64,000 nucleotides of DNA from assembly GCA_036172665.1 (NCBI GenBank), contig CM069870.1:67704212-67768211 (forward strand). Direction: 5' to 3'. How positions within the stretch are numbered: position 1 is the first letter of the stretch; each line of letters opens with the position of its first letter. Of the stretch, positions 10,736-18,886 are shown in pieces. The notes beneath the pieces are model-generated. The model saw only the letters and a list, made by a program, of their open reading frames with translations. It was not told the origin of the DNA and did not search any database. The position numbers were made by a program, and so were the translations under genes. The stretch is from Prosopocoilus inquinatus (lineage: Eukaryota > Arthropoda > Insecta > Coleoptera > Lucanidae).

Positions 10736-11743
10736 TTACCTGATGATACGAGCTTCTCTTAGTTCCTCTATTATTGAATTTATTTCATTCGTGTGGCTCG
10801 TATTACCGGCCGCTTGTGATGCTAACAATAATCTTAACCTTTCAACAAGCTCATTTGGATCATTCCAATGTACGTAATCGATTTTATTATCGGTTGCTTG
10901 CATCAACAATCCACTACCTGTACTATTACTGTTGTTAATTAAAGGAGCTACAATATTTTTATACTTTTGCATTTTACTGCCATCTACTTGTTTATTCGAT
11001 TTATAATGTCGTCGATGAGTATTAGTCCTAAGAATGATTTGTTTATAATTTTTAGTATCTTCTTTGGTGTAATTCTCGGGGAATTTTTTAAACAGTAACT
11101 CATATAATCCTGGAGTACCTTTGTACCTTCTATTTTTAACAATTATGTCAGCTCCATCGAGATTTAATGATGAGTCACCGATTCTTAAGTTTTCAGTACT
11201 TTTATCGAGTCTCACTCCATATTTATGATCAAATTCTTTATTTTCATCGTCTGTGTACATATCATTGATGTATTTTCTAGGTAAGGGATGATACTGATCT
11301 AAATAATCGACATAGGCTTTCTCATCGAGACCCTTAAATCGTGAATCTTCCTCTTCATCCGATTCAACACTTTCTAAAATAGATTCTTTAAATCTTTCCG
11401 ATTCGTCAGCTTCATCTTCGTTAAAATCCATCACTGATGGTTTACGTTTTCTTATAGAAGAAAATCTTTTTGGAGTTGCAAAATCATATTGTTTGGGAGT
11501 CGTAAAATCATGTAGTTGTTGTTGTTGTTGTTGTTCTTGCTGAGAGGTTGAAGGTTTTACGTGGATGTTGGATAATTCATTTTCGTTTCTTGGTTGTAAT
11601 TTGCTTTCGATATTTTTCAAATGTTTGGTAATAGGTTCAAACGTCTTTTCTTTGGTTAATTCACCATGTTTTAAATAATTTAATTTGTCTCGAATATTTT
11701 TACGTTTTAACAAAAGTTTTTGTTTCATACATTTATCGGTCAT
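10736..11743 (-). CDS. Polinton-associated conserved protein of unknown function (DUF8207-like)
   Basis: This encodes 335 residues from ATG 11741-11743. The N-terminal third is basic, with a polyglutamine run near residues 67-77. An acidic middle (DFNEDEADESE) precedes a C-terminal domain with YKGTPGLYELLFKK, a THRRHY block, GSGLLMQATDN, DYVHWNDPNELVERLRLL and an ending IIEELREARI. Proteins with this C-terminal pattern are common beside Polinton ATPase and integrase genes in insects and cnidarians. The DUF8207 name is from memory. It sits 58 bp after the ATPase stop and 8 bp before the integrase start, as in a co-transcribed block. No catalytic motif is seen, and the role is unknown. Confidence 0.7.
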   Translation of the reverse strand: MTDKCMKQKLLLKRKNIRDKLNYLKHGELTKEKTFEPITKHLKNIESKLQPRNENELSNIHVKPSTSQQEQQQQQQLHDFTTPKQYDFATPKRFSSIRKRKPSVMDFNEDEADESERFKESILESVESDEEEDSRFKGLDEKAYVDYLDQYHPLPRKYINDMYTDDENKEFDHKYGVRLDKSTENLRIGDSSLNLDGADIIVKNRRYKGTPGLYELLFKKFPENYTKEDTKNYKQIILRTNTHRRHYKSNKQVDGSKMQKYKNIVAPLINNSNSTGSGLLMQATDNKIDYVHWNDPNELVERLRLLLASQAAGNTSHTNEINSIIEELREARIIR

Positions 11744-11801
11744 CTTGAGAAGTAACGGTTCGTATGATATTTCAAACCTTAATAACTACAATATAAGTTC
11801 A

Positions 11802-12506
11802 TCAGAGATATATATACTGATCAAATCCTTTCCTGTATCTTCCATCATCCATGCGATTATCTTTAAAAATAGTTACAAATTCGTACGGACCGCTTCCCCA
11901 ACAGAGAGAACAAATATTTTTAAATTTATCGAAATTCATGTCAGTGCCAACGTGATCGTTGTAAACGTGTTTTAAATTTAGGTCATCTTGCTTGAAAAGT
12001 ATGAGAGCATTAGCATTGTCTCTAATCAAATGTTTTTGCACTTTGGCATACGTTTGAGAGAGATAAAACGAATCTATGTAATTATGTCTACCCATACTAA
12101 AATATTCTCTAATTATGTCTTGATTGTTGCATGCAACATCGTCGAAAATAAAAATCGAATTAGGTTTCGCTTGTGAAGGTGGAAGTATGTTCTCACCTGC
12201 ACTGTACGCAAAATAACCGATGCCTTTGATCGGCTTCGATAGCTGTTGTAAATAAACATACTTCGGTTGATTTAATGATTTCGAGTACACGTAAACGTTT
12301 TCAAATGCCAAACCGTTTTCATGTTCGATCAAGTTAATGATAAGGTTCGTCTTTCCACAATTCGAAGGACCTACGATAATACATCTCAAGGTCGCAGGAA
12401 ATAGTACACCGTGTCTTTTAAAACGTTCATCTTCAAAACTATTATTTTCTATTTTTAAAGTTATTTTTTGTTTAACTAATTTCATATTGTTAGACAGATG
12501 GAGCAT
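11802..12506 (-). CDS. Genome-packaging ATPase (FtsK-HerA/A32-like)
   Basis: This encodes 234 residues with a Walker A loop GPSNCGKT (46-53) and Walker B IFIFDD (118-123, Asp-Asp). A conserved C-terminal block follows (MGRHNYIDSFYLSQTYAKVQ, then LILFKQDD and DGRYRKGFD). ATPases of this type pump viral DNA into preformed icosahedral capsids in Polintons, adintoviruses and nucleocytoplasmic viruses. The open frame begins with GTG at 12509. The first ATG is 12504-12506, and a second (12483-12485) gives MKLVKQKI and may be the true start. It is the first gene of the minus-strand block, divergent from the PLA2 gene. The frame is intact over the expected family length. Confidence 0.88.
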   Translation of the reverse strand: MLHLSNNMKLVKQKITLKIENNSFEDERFKRHGVLFPATLRCIIVGPSNCGKTNLIINLIEHENGLAFENVYVYSKSLNQPKYVYLQQLSKPIKGIGYFAYSAGENILPPSQAKPNSIFIFDDVACNNQDIIREYFSMGRHNYIDSFYLSQTYAKVQKHLIRDNANALILFKQDDLNLKHVYNDHVGTDMNFDKFKNICSLCWGSGPYEFVTIFKDNRMDDGRYRKGFDQYIYL

Positions 12507-12604
12507 CACATGAGAAATGTTATGAAATAGTTTTATATTTAAATTTATATTCAGTTAAAGAGTTGTCGTTTAAGAAATCACGTTTGTTAAAAAAAAAAAT
12601 TAGA
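12507..12604. promoter_or_regulatory. Divergent promoter region between ATPase and PLA2 genes
   Basis: A 98-bp AT-rich gap separates the divergent gene blocks. On the plus strand, TATTTAAATTTATA precedes TTCAGTTA near 12550, an arthropod TCAGT-like initiator about 55 bp before the ATG at 12605. The assignment is by position and composition only. Confidence 0.4.
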
Positions 12605-13654
12605 ATGAAGTGTTATATAGGAGACGGATTATTAAATTCAGCTATCAATAATTTACCCTTTGAAATGCACATACCTACTTATAGATTTTGCGGACCCGGT
12701 ACTAAACTACATAAACGCTTGGCACGCGGTGACATCGGTATAAACGATTTAGATGAGGCATGCAAGGAACATGACAAAGCTTATTCTCAAGAAAAAGATT
12801 TAGCACGTAGACACGTGGCAGATAATAAATTATATAAGAAAGCAATGGAAAGATTTCGATCCAAGGATGCTTCGTGGGGTGAAAAAGCCGCTTCATTGGG
12901 AGTAGCAGGAGCCATGAAAGCCAAACTAAAATTGGGAATGGGATTAACGACGAAAAAGTCTATTAATGAATGTTTTAAAAAATTAGAAAAAACAAGAAAA
13001 ACAGCAGAGTCTCTGGTTGAAAACATTGAATATTGTATAAAAGTTTTAACACAAAACGATACAGTACAAAAGGATAAGAAGAAGAAGAAGATGGTACTTA
13101 AACCTAATGTAAAGAACATTAAAGAACGAGCACATCATAAAACAGATGTAGATATTACAGATAACTTCTCAATGAAACCGCATAAAATTAATGAAAAGAG
13201 AATAAATGAAAACGATAATATTGAATACAAAAAAAAATTAATCCAAGAAACCAAAAAGAACGAATTAGTACAGAAGAAAAAGAAGGCTGTAAAACGAAAA
13301 CTTAGGAACAAAACTAAAATTAACCTTGAAGAAGAAGATGAAAAAATGGATGTAGATATTATTGATGACTATCCAATCACACATCAAAAAAGAAAGAACA
13401 AAAATAAAACTGAAAAAATAGATGTAGGTTTGGTAGAGGACTGTCCAATGAAACTGTCCAGACGTGAAAAACGAAAATTAGATAAAACGGACGATAACGA
13501 TGATTTTGAATTTAAAAAAATTAAAATAAATCCAAGTGATCCCGTTATACAACAAAATACATCTTTGAAGAGAAAATTATCAATCGATGATGATGTTGAT
13601 GATGACAATGTTGAAAAGAAAAAACCAAAATCATATGATAATATATTGAAATAA
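12605..13654 (+). CDS. Virion protein with parvovirus-VP1-like phospholipase A2 domain and basic tail
   Basis: The frame is 349 residues from the first ATG; the upstream TTG extension is ignored. Residues 28-76 form a compact secreted-PLA2-type domain: calcium loop FCGPGTKL (28-35), catalytic pair H56-D57 in KEHDKAY, Y60, and D73 in the following helix. In parvovirus VP1 this enzyme breaches endosomal membranes during entry, and some adintovirus-type elements carry homologues. Residues 90-125 are Gly/Ala-rich (KAASLGVAGAMKAKL). The remaining 200 residues are a Lys-rich, low-complexity tail with imperfect repeats around MDVDI and several KRK clusters, plausibly DNA-binding or nuclear-targeting. 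The PLA2 active-site residues are present, so activity is possible. It leads the plus-strand capsid block. Confidence 0.82.
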   Translation: MKCYIGDGLLNSAINNLPFEMHIPTYRFCGPGTKLHKRLARGDIGINDLDEACKEHDKAYSQEKDLARRHVADNKLYKKAMERFRSKDASWGEKAASLGVAGAMKAKLKLGMGLTTKKSINECFKKLEKTRKTAESLVENIEYCIKVLTQNDTVQKDKKKKKMVLKPNVKNIKERAHHKTDVDITDNFSMKPHKINEKRINENDNIEYKKKLIQETKKNELVQKKKKAVKRKLRNKTKINLEEEDEKMDVDIIDDYPITHQKRKNKNKTEKIDVGLVEDCPMKLSRREKRKLDKTDDNDDFEFKKIKINPSDPVIQQNTSLKRKLSIDDDVDDDNVEKKKPKSYDNILK

Positions 13655-13710
13655 ATTCTTCAAATAAAAAAATAATGTTTCAGTGTGTAAATAAAATTCA
13701 ACGAGTGAGG

Positions 13711-14157
13711 ATGACAAAATTACGTGTTAAAACTAAAACAAAGAAGAAAGAAAACCTTTCAAAAGTAATAAAGCAAATACAGAAACATGTGCTTCAAAAA
13801 AAACCAAAAACTCTAAGTAAAGCAGTTAGAGTAGCTGTAAATTCATCCAAGAAGTTTAAAAATAAGATAATATCACCCAAAAAACGTATAATTAAAGTAC
13901 CTAAAACTGGTGGAGTGTTACCTTTAATACCGATTTTCGCCGGTTTGAGCGCTTTAGGTGCCCTCACCGGCGGTGCTACCGGCATAGTGAAAGCGATAAA
14001 CGAAGCGAGAACAGCAAAAGAACAATTGAAAGAATCACAACGTCACAATAAATCTATGGAAGCGATAGCAATGGGCAAAGGATTATATTTGAAACCGCAT
14101 AAAACCGGACTTGGACTTTTTTTAAGACCAGGACTCGTAAAAAAAGCCAGATTTTAA
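13711..14157 (+). CDS. Small basic/hydrophobic virion-associated protein (pX/pVI-like candidate)
   Basis: The N-terminal half is Lys/Arg-rich. A Gly/Ala-rich hydrophobic segment follows (GGVLPLIPIFAGLSALGALT, with GGATGIVKAINEA after it), and the C terminus reads AIAMGKGLYLKPHKTGLGLF. This layout recurs in Polinton/adintovirus clusters and has been compared with adenovirus core or membrane-lytic minor proteins; the function here is inference. An in-frame ATG at 13675 would add 12 residues but overlaps a TTTCAGT motif, so the ATG at 13711 is preferred. The gene lies 20-56 bp after the PLA2 gene and 20 bp before the protease gene. Confidence 0.65.
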   Translation: MTKLRVKTKTKKKENLSKVIKQIQKHVLQKKPKTLSKAVRVAVNSSKKFKNKIISPKKRIIKVPKTGGVLPLIPIFAGLSALGALTGGATGIVKAINEARTAKEQLKESQRHNKSMEAIAMGKGLYLKPHKTGLGLFLRPGLVKKARF

Positions 14158-14177
14158 AAATTCCTCACAATAAACCG

Positions 14178-14528
14178 ATGACTAATATTGATTTGGAAAA
14201 ATATGCAAAAATTTTGAAAATTCCTCATTTTAGAGGTGTATTTATGAGAAACGAGTTACCTAAAAAAATTAAAGGAAACGAAAGAGGAATAATTAACTTG
14301 GATAATGCAAACGGTCCGGGAACACATTGGACGGCGTACAAGAAAACGGGATCTCAAGTTATTTATTTTGATAGTTTTGGAAACTTAAAGCCTCCTGTAG
14401 AAGTTGTAGCGTATTTTATTTCGAAAGAGCCTTGTAGAATTAATTATAATCATAATGCATATCAAACCTATAACAGTTCTAACTGCGGTCAATTGTGCTT
14501 ATCTTTTCTTAATAATGCAATAAAATAA
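14178..14528 (+). CDS. Adenain-like capsid maturation cysteine protease
   Basis: The protein is 116 residues. H50 in GTHWTAY, D65 in YFDSFG and C103 in SSNCGQLC form the catalytic triad. Q96 sits seven residues before the Cys, matching the oxyanion Gln spacing of adenovirus protease. The N terminus has the family block FRGVFMRNELP. Such enzymes (peptidase family C5) cleave capsid and core precursors during virion maturation. It is shorter than adenovirus adenain (about 200 residues), as is usual for Polinton proteases. The frame is complete and all active-site residues are present. AATAAA motifs overlap and follow the stop. Confidence 0.88.
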   Translation: MTNIDLEKYAKILKIPHFRGVFMRNELPKKIKGNERGIINLDNANGPGTHWTAYKKTGSQVIYFDSFGNLKPPVEVVAYFISKEPCRINYNHNAYQTYNSSNCGQLCLSFLNNAIK

Positions 14529-14580
14529 AATAAATCATATTTAGTGTTTCATTCGCTTGATAACCGTTGACCTAGTAAAA

Positions 14581-15426
14581 ATGTCTTTCTATACGTTCAC
14601 GTTATCGGGCAAGGAATCCGTTTTAACCGCACAAATATATCCTCCGATTATTTTAGATAATAAGAAAACGTACGTTCTCGGACTGATTGATTTTTATTCG
14701 TACAATGCCATTCCCAACGTCGATGAAACAAACAATAAATTTTACATAGACAAACACATTATAGAAATTCCAGAAGGCGCTTATGAAGTCGAAGATATCG
14801 AAAACTACATAAAGTCTCGATTGGTTGAAATTAATTTCAAAAATCAAAAAGGTAGTAGTAGTAATAATAAATTATTGTCTACAAAAAAGAAAAATGGAAA
14901 CGTTATCAATAAAGATAATGAGGATCCTTATATAACACCCAAATTTATGTTCCCTGACAGAAATATAAATACAACCGCTAATGATGATGAGGTCATAGTA
15001 CTAAAAGCAAATACGAATCATAATACATTGAAGTATGAGTTAAAAAGTAACAAGATTATACATTTCGAAAAATCAAATTCTATTGCACCTCTGTTGGGAT
15101 TTAACAGAAGAAAACTGAGCGCAAATAAAAAACACATATCCGATTTTGCTATTAATATTTCTAAAGTCAATGCGATTTGCGTCGAATGCAATCTAATTAC
15201 GAATTCTTATAATAATAACAATCAAGATCACGTGCTACACATATTCTTTCCTCAAGCACCTCCAGGTTATAGAATAATAGAAAAAGTAAACAACGTCATT
15301 TATCTACCAATCAATACCAACTACATCGATGAAATCGTCATTAAAATACTAGACCAAGATAGAAATTTAGTCAATTTTCAAAACGAAATCAGAACAATAA
15401 GACTTCATTTAAAAGAGTTAAAGTAA
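14581..15426 (+). CDS. Penton-like minor capsid protein
   Basis: The protein is 281 residues starting MSFYTFTLSGKESVLTAQIY at the first ATG; the frame is open back to a TTG at 14557. Conserved-looking blocks include VLGLIDFYSYNAIPNVDETN, IIEIPEGAYEVEDIENYIK, SIAPLLGFNRRKL and the C-terminal PPGYRIIEKVNNVIYLPIN. This family accompanies the hexon-like gene in insect and cnidarian Polintons and is taken as the single-jelly-roll penton; the jelly-roll fold is inferred from family and position, not seen. A short Ser/Asn-rich and Lys-rich insert (about residues 90-110) looks lineage-specific. The frame is intact. Confidence 0.72.
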   Translation: MSFYTFTLSGKESVLTAQIYPPIILDNKKTYVLGLIDFYSYNAIPNVDETNNKFYIDKHIIEIPEGAYEVEDIENYIKSRLVEINFKNQKGSSSNNKLLSTKKKNGNVINKDNEDPYITPKFMFPDRNINTTANDDEVIVLKANTNHNTLKYELKSNKIIHFEKSNSIAPLLGFNRRKLSANKKHISDFAINISKVNAICVECNLITNSYNNNNQDHVLHIFFPQAPPGYRIIEKVNNVIYLPINTNYIDEIVIKILDQDRNLVNFQNEIRTIRLHLKELK

Positions 15427-15438
15427 AAAAAAAAAAAA

Positions 15439-15582
15439 ATGGTGTTTCAGTACAATATTTTTCCGTTTAAGGATATAAAAAGACAATTTACATGTAAGAG
15501 GTTCAGTTTAAAGAAGCAGTTAAAGGAATTAACTTCTGAAAATAAACAGTTTTTATTATCGTTGGGTTTTCAATTATTATAA
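15439..15582 (+). CDS. Small basic protein, 47 residues, Polinton-associated
   Basis: ATG 15439 to TAA 15582 encodes a basic peptide ending KELTSENKQFLLSLGFQLL. The C-terminal pattern (LT..N..FL.SLGF) recurs in short ORFs next to Polinton capsid genes, as far as I recall. It lies 12 bp after the penton-like stop and 17 bp before the major capsid start. The ATG overlaps a GTTTCAGT motif. No function is known. Confidence 0.5.
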   Translation: MVFQYNIFPFKDIKRQFTCKRFSLKKQLKELTSENKQFLLSLGFQLL

Positions 15583-15599
15583 AGAAGATAAAAAAAAAA

Positions 15600-16820
15600 A
15601 TGAGTTTCGGTATGTTAAACATTGGTGAGCACGTTTTCACGGACGATTCTATTACAAACTGTGAAATACACAGTCATCCACCGTACGCAAACACCACGTT
15701 AAATAAATCAGATGAAATTCGACTACCGATTCAAACGCAGGACATCTACACGTTACCATCTCAAAGTTACCTGTACATCGAAGGGAAAATACTCGATCAG
15801 GACAACAAAATCAGCAATACTTTGAACTTTATCAATAACGGTATTGCTTTTCTGTTCGATGAAATCAGATACGAACTCGGTGGATCGGTCATAGATCGCG
15901 CTCGAAATCCTGGCATAACGTCAACCATAAAAGGATACATTTCTTTTACGCACAACGACTGCACACGATACAACAATGCCGGCTGGAATCATCTTGAAAA
16001 TCCTACAATCACCGACTTAACGACAGGAAATTTTAGCGTTTGCGTTCCGCTGAAGATTTTGCTCGGATTTTGTGAAGATTTTAAAAAAATTTTAGTGAAC
16101 GTACGACAGGAATTAGTGCTCATTCGAAGTTCTTCAGATCTTAATGCGACAATTACCACGAAGAACGGGGAAAAACCTAAAATAGAACTTTTAAAAATTC
16201 TATGGAAAATTCCTCACGTTCGAGTAGCCGACGCTGAAAAATTACAATTGCTCGGATATATCGATAAAGGAAGAGATCTCGAGATCGCGTTCAGAAACTG
16301 GGAACTACACGAACTACCTCTCCTACAGCAGACGATGAGGCACACGTGGAACGTTAAAGCTAGCAGCCAATTGGAGAAACCTCGTTTCGTTATTGTCGGT
16401 TTTCAAACTAGTAGAAAAAATGACGCTTCAAAAAATGTTAGCCAATTTGATCATTGTAACTTAACAAACATGAAACTATATTTAAATTCTGAAGTCTATC
16501 CTTATGATAATTTAAATTTAAATTTTGACAAACATCAATTTGCAATCTTGTACGAAATGTACGCTCAATTTCAACAATCCTATTATTATAAAACCGCAGG
16601 CGAACCGTGTCTTAGCTTTACGAAATTTAAAGATTTAGCACCGCTCGTTGTGATCGATTGTAGCCGACAAAACGAAACACTCAAATCCGGGACCGTAGAC
16701 ATAAGATTAGAATTTGAAACTAATAAAAATATTCCCGGAAACACCTGCGCTTTTTGTCTCATTTTGCATGATAGATTAGTAAAATATAATCCACTTACAA
16801 ATGCTGTAAAAATGTTTTAA
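15600..16820 (+). CDS. Hexon-like major capsid protein (double jelly-roll family)
   Basis: The protein is 406 residues, intact. It opens MSFGMLNIGEHVFTDDSI, followed by DEIRLPIQTQDIYTLPSQSY and the conserved-looking LFDEIRYELGGSVIDRARNPG and ITSTIKGYISF. Later blocks are LLKILWKIPHVRVADAEKL, RHTWNVKASSQLEKPRFVIV and LVVIDCSRQNETLKSGTVDI. These match the pattern of Polinton/adintovirus major capsid proteins, which build the icosahedral shell as pseudo-hexameric trimers. The fold is inferred from the family. The start follows an A-rich leader, and AATAAA lies just after the stop (about 16832). Confidence 0.83.
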   Translation: MSFGMLNIGEHVFTDDSITNCEIHSHPPYANTTLNKSDEIRLPIQTQDIYTLPSQSYLYIEGKILDQDNKISNTLNFINNGIAFLFDEIRYELGGSVIDRARNPGITSTIKGYISFTHNDCTRYNNAGWNHLENPTITDLTTGNFSVCVPLKILLGFCEDFKKILVNVRQELVLIRSSSDLNATITTKNGEKPKIELLKILWKIPHVRVADAEKLQLLGYIDKGRDLEIAFRNWELHELPLLQQTMRHTWNVKASSQLEKPRFVIVGFQTSRKNDASKNVSQFDHCNLTNMKLYLNSEVYPYDNLNLNFDKHQFAILYEMYAQFQQSYYYKTAGEPCLSFTKFKDLAPLVVIDCSRQNETLKSGTVDIRLEFETNKNIPGNTCAFCLILHDRLVKYNPLTNAVKMF

Positions 16821-16876
16821 AAATTAATTATAAATAAAGTGTTGTGTAGTCATTTTATTCATTCATTCTCGAAAAG

Positions 16877-17005
16877 ATGCCCGTTCCGGTGAAGTACAAG
16901 TGCCCTAAATGTAAAGGAGAGACAGATATACCAGAACACAAATGTATATCTTGTTTGATGGATCAATTACAGAAAGACCTCTACGGAAAAAAACATTGGC
17001 AGTAG
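16877..17005 (+). CDS. Zinc-ribbon micro-protein, 42 residues
   Basis: ATG 16877 to TAG 17005. The peptide has a CPKC pair and a CISC pair 13 residues apart, a minimal four-cysteine zinc ribbon, then KKHWQ at the end. It fits tightly between the major capsid and coiled-coil genes on the same strand. No homologue was recognised. Four regularly placed cysteines make a real gene more likely than chance. Confidence 0.5.
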   Translation: MPVPVKYKCPKCKGETDIPEHKCISCLMDQLQKDLYGKKHWQ

Positions 17006-17076
17006 GAAGGGGAGAACTTATTATTTAATTTTTTACACATCTGATTCAGTATATTTTAATCATTGCACCGGGCAAG

Positions 17077-17805
17077 ATGAGAACCTTAATCGCATTACTT
17101 TTCATTACCATTACGCGCATTCAGTGCAATACCACTGACTCATGTGAATACTATAAACAAAGTTATGAAACCGCTCAAGCTGAATACGACACACTTTATA
17201 ATAGCAGTTTTATCATATATCAAGAATGTACAAAGGAGCTCGATGAATACATTCAATTACATGCCAACGAAATAGATTTAAACGATAAGTACATTCAACA
17301 AATTGAAAATTGTGAAAAAAGGGTCACAAACTTAAGTGAAGAAGTCGTTAATACAGAAAGAATTAAACTAATTAAAGAAAATATTTTATTGGAATCATCT
17401 ATGCAAGTATTAAATAAAACTTCAACAGAAAAATTACATGTCTTAGACGAAAAAATAAACATAGCATATTCTCTAATTAACGAATACAAGAAAAACGTAT
17501 CACGTTTATTAAATCAAATCGATACATTGACACATGAATTGTATATGATTGGAGCGGATTCCAACAATTGTAGCAAGAAACTACATATAACAATTGATGA
17601 ACTATTGAAACAACAGGCGAATCAAAACAAAATGTATAAAAATATCAACGATTGCATTGACAGAGAAGAAGATTGTTTGGAACGAAGAAATAAAATGGGT
17701 GTAACACTTAATACCTGTCGAAAAAATAACAGAAGATTAAGACAACAACTTAATACACAAACATCATCATCATCATCATCCACACCACAACCGAACAAAT
17801 CCTAA
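17077..17805 (+). CDS. Secreted/virion coiled-coil protein, unrecognised
   Basis: The protein is 242 residues with a signal peptide MRTLIALLFITITRIQC (cleavage near residue 17-19). The rest is a long alpha-helical, heptad-rich region with about ten cysteines and several N-x-S/T glycosylation sites, ending in a Ser run and QPNKS. There is no C-terminal membrane segment. Lying downstream of the capsid genes, it could be a receptor-binding fibre, a virion surface protein or a secreted modulator; these are inferences. Codon use and AT content match the neighbouring viral genes. AATAAA occurs near 17884. Confidence 0.6.
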   Translation: MRTLIALLFITITRIQCNTTDSCEYYKQSYETAQAEYDTLYNSSFIIYQECTKELDEYIQLHANEIDLNDKYIQQIENCEKRVTNLSEEVVNTERIKLIKENILLESSMQVLNKTSTEKLHVLDEKINIAYSLINEYKKNVSRLLNQIDTLTHELYMIGADSNNCSKKLHITIDELLKQQANQNKMYKNINDCIDREEDCLERRNKMGVTLNTCRKNNRRLRQQLNTQTSSSSSSTPQPNKS

Positions 17806-18886
17806 TTATTTTAATTGTAAATTATAACTAAAAGTTTTTTTTATTTGTAAAAATTGTAATATTATATTAGAACAAGTCTGAAATAAAATATTACATTCTA
17901 ACGAAGCGTCTTATCAGTTTCCTGATCCCTCGTTTGACCTAGCGTCTCTTATCGTCTTTGCGTAACCGCTCGTCTGATCCCCCTAGCGACGTTCGAACAC
18001 AGATTCCTAAAAATCTACATTTTTGCATTTTTTTTTTTCAATCAGTAAGCAACCAAAAAAAACCGACACAAACAAGTGTCACCTGTGTGTGACAGGTAGC
18101 GCAAAAATTCTGTTCAAACCTGCGAAACGATACGCGTTCAAGAAATACCGCTCGTACTAGGACAGTACAAAGGTCAGCGCGCGCGCGACTTTGAAAGCCT
18201 CTGCTCGCGCGCAACCGCGGCGAGGCTCCTCCAGCCTCCACTTCTTCTTCTTAGGCCTCTGGTCATTGACGATGACCTTGAAAGACTTCTTCTTCTTAGG
18301 CCTCTCCAGCATTGTCCACAAGCCCCGACCTTGAAAGCCTCTGGTCATTGACCACTTCTTACACCCTCTGGTCATTGACGACATGCACAAGAACCAACAG
18401 GGGTTACTTCTTCACCGATAAAAACACCCCCTACAATTGGGGTTGGATTTCAACGGTGGTCTCTTCGGATGGAACATGCCATCGAAGTGTCCTAGGATCC
18501 CGCTTGCTATACTACTAATGTATTTAATTCAGGTTTCCTAAGCCACTTACATTTCTACATTTCTATTCTACGCTACATTTAATTTTAATTTGCAATGCTG
18601 TACATTATTGTAAATTGTTGTCCTTACATTAGTTTTCTTTTACTCCTCCTGTTACTATTTAATCTGGGTACACCATAGTAGTGTTTTAGAAATTTACGCA
18701 TTCTTAATTTATTTTAGGCAATTTCTCATATTTAGTTTAAATTATAACACTCCAGGTTAAGTTGAAAAACAGATGGGTATTCCCCAATATTCTGAACTTC
18801 GCCTTGTGGTTTGTGCATGCCTTTACGACTCAACATTATATTTCTGTATTTAATATCTTGTTTGGCATTGTACAAATAAATTTTAG
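17806..18886. other. Right flank of virus-like genes; no confident gene
   Basis: AT-rich DNA with AATAAA near 17884, then a GC-richer stretch (18110-18480) carrying three or four degenerate units of GGCCTCTGGTCATTGAC and CTTCTTCTTCTTAGG. The minus-strand frame over this repeat (18157-18390) is Lys/Arg-rich but looks repeat-driven. The rest runs to the inner edge of the right inverted repeat. Confidence 0.45.

Noticed and set aside
11685..11975. Plus-strand ORF opposite the ATPase gene
   Set aside because: Shadow of the minus-strand genes.
18157..18390. Basic minus-strand ORF with RPKKKK repeats inside the virus-like element
   Set aside because: Driven by a degenerate short tandem repeat; no similarity to known Polinton genes, so described only as flank.
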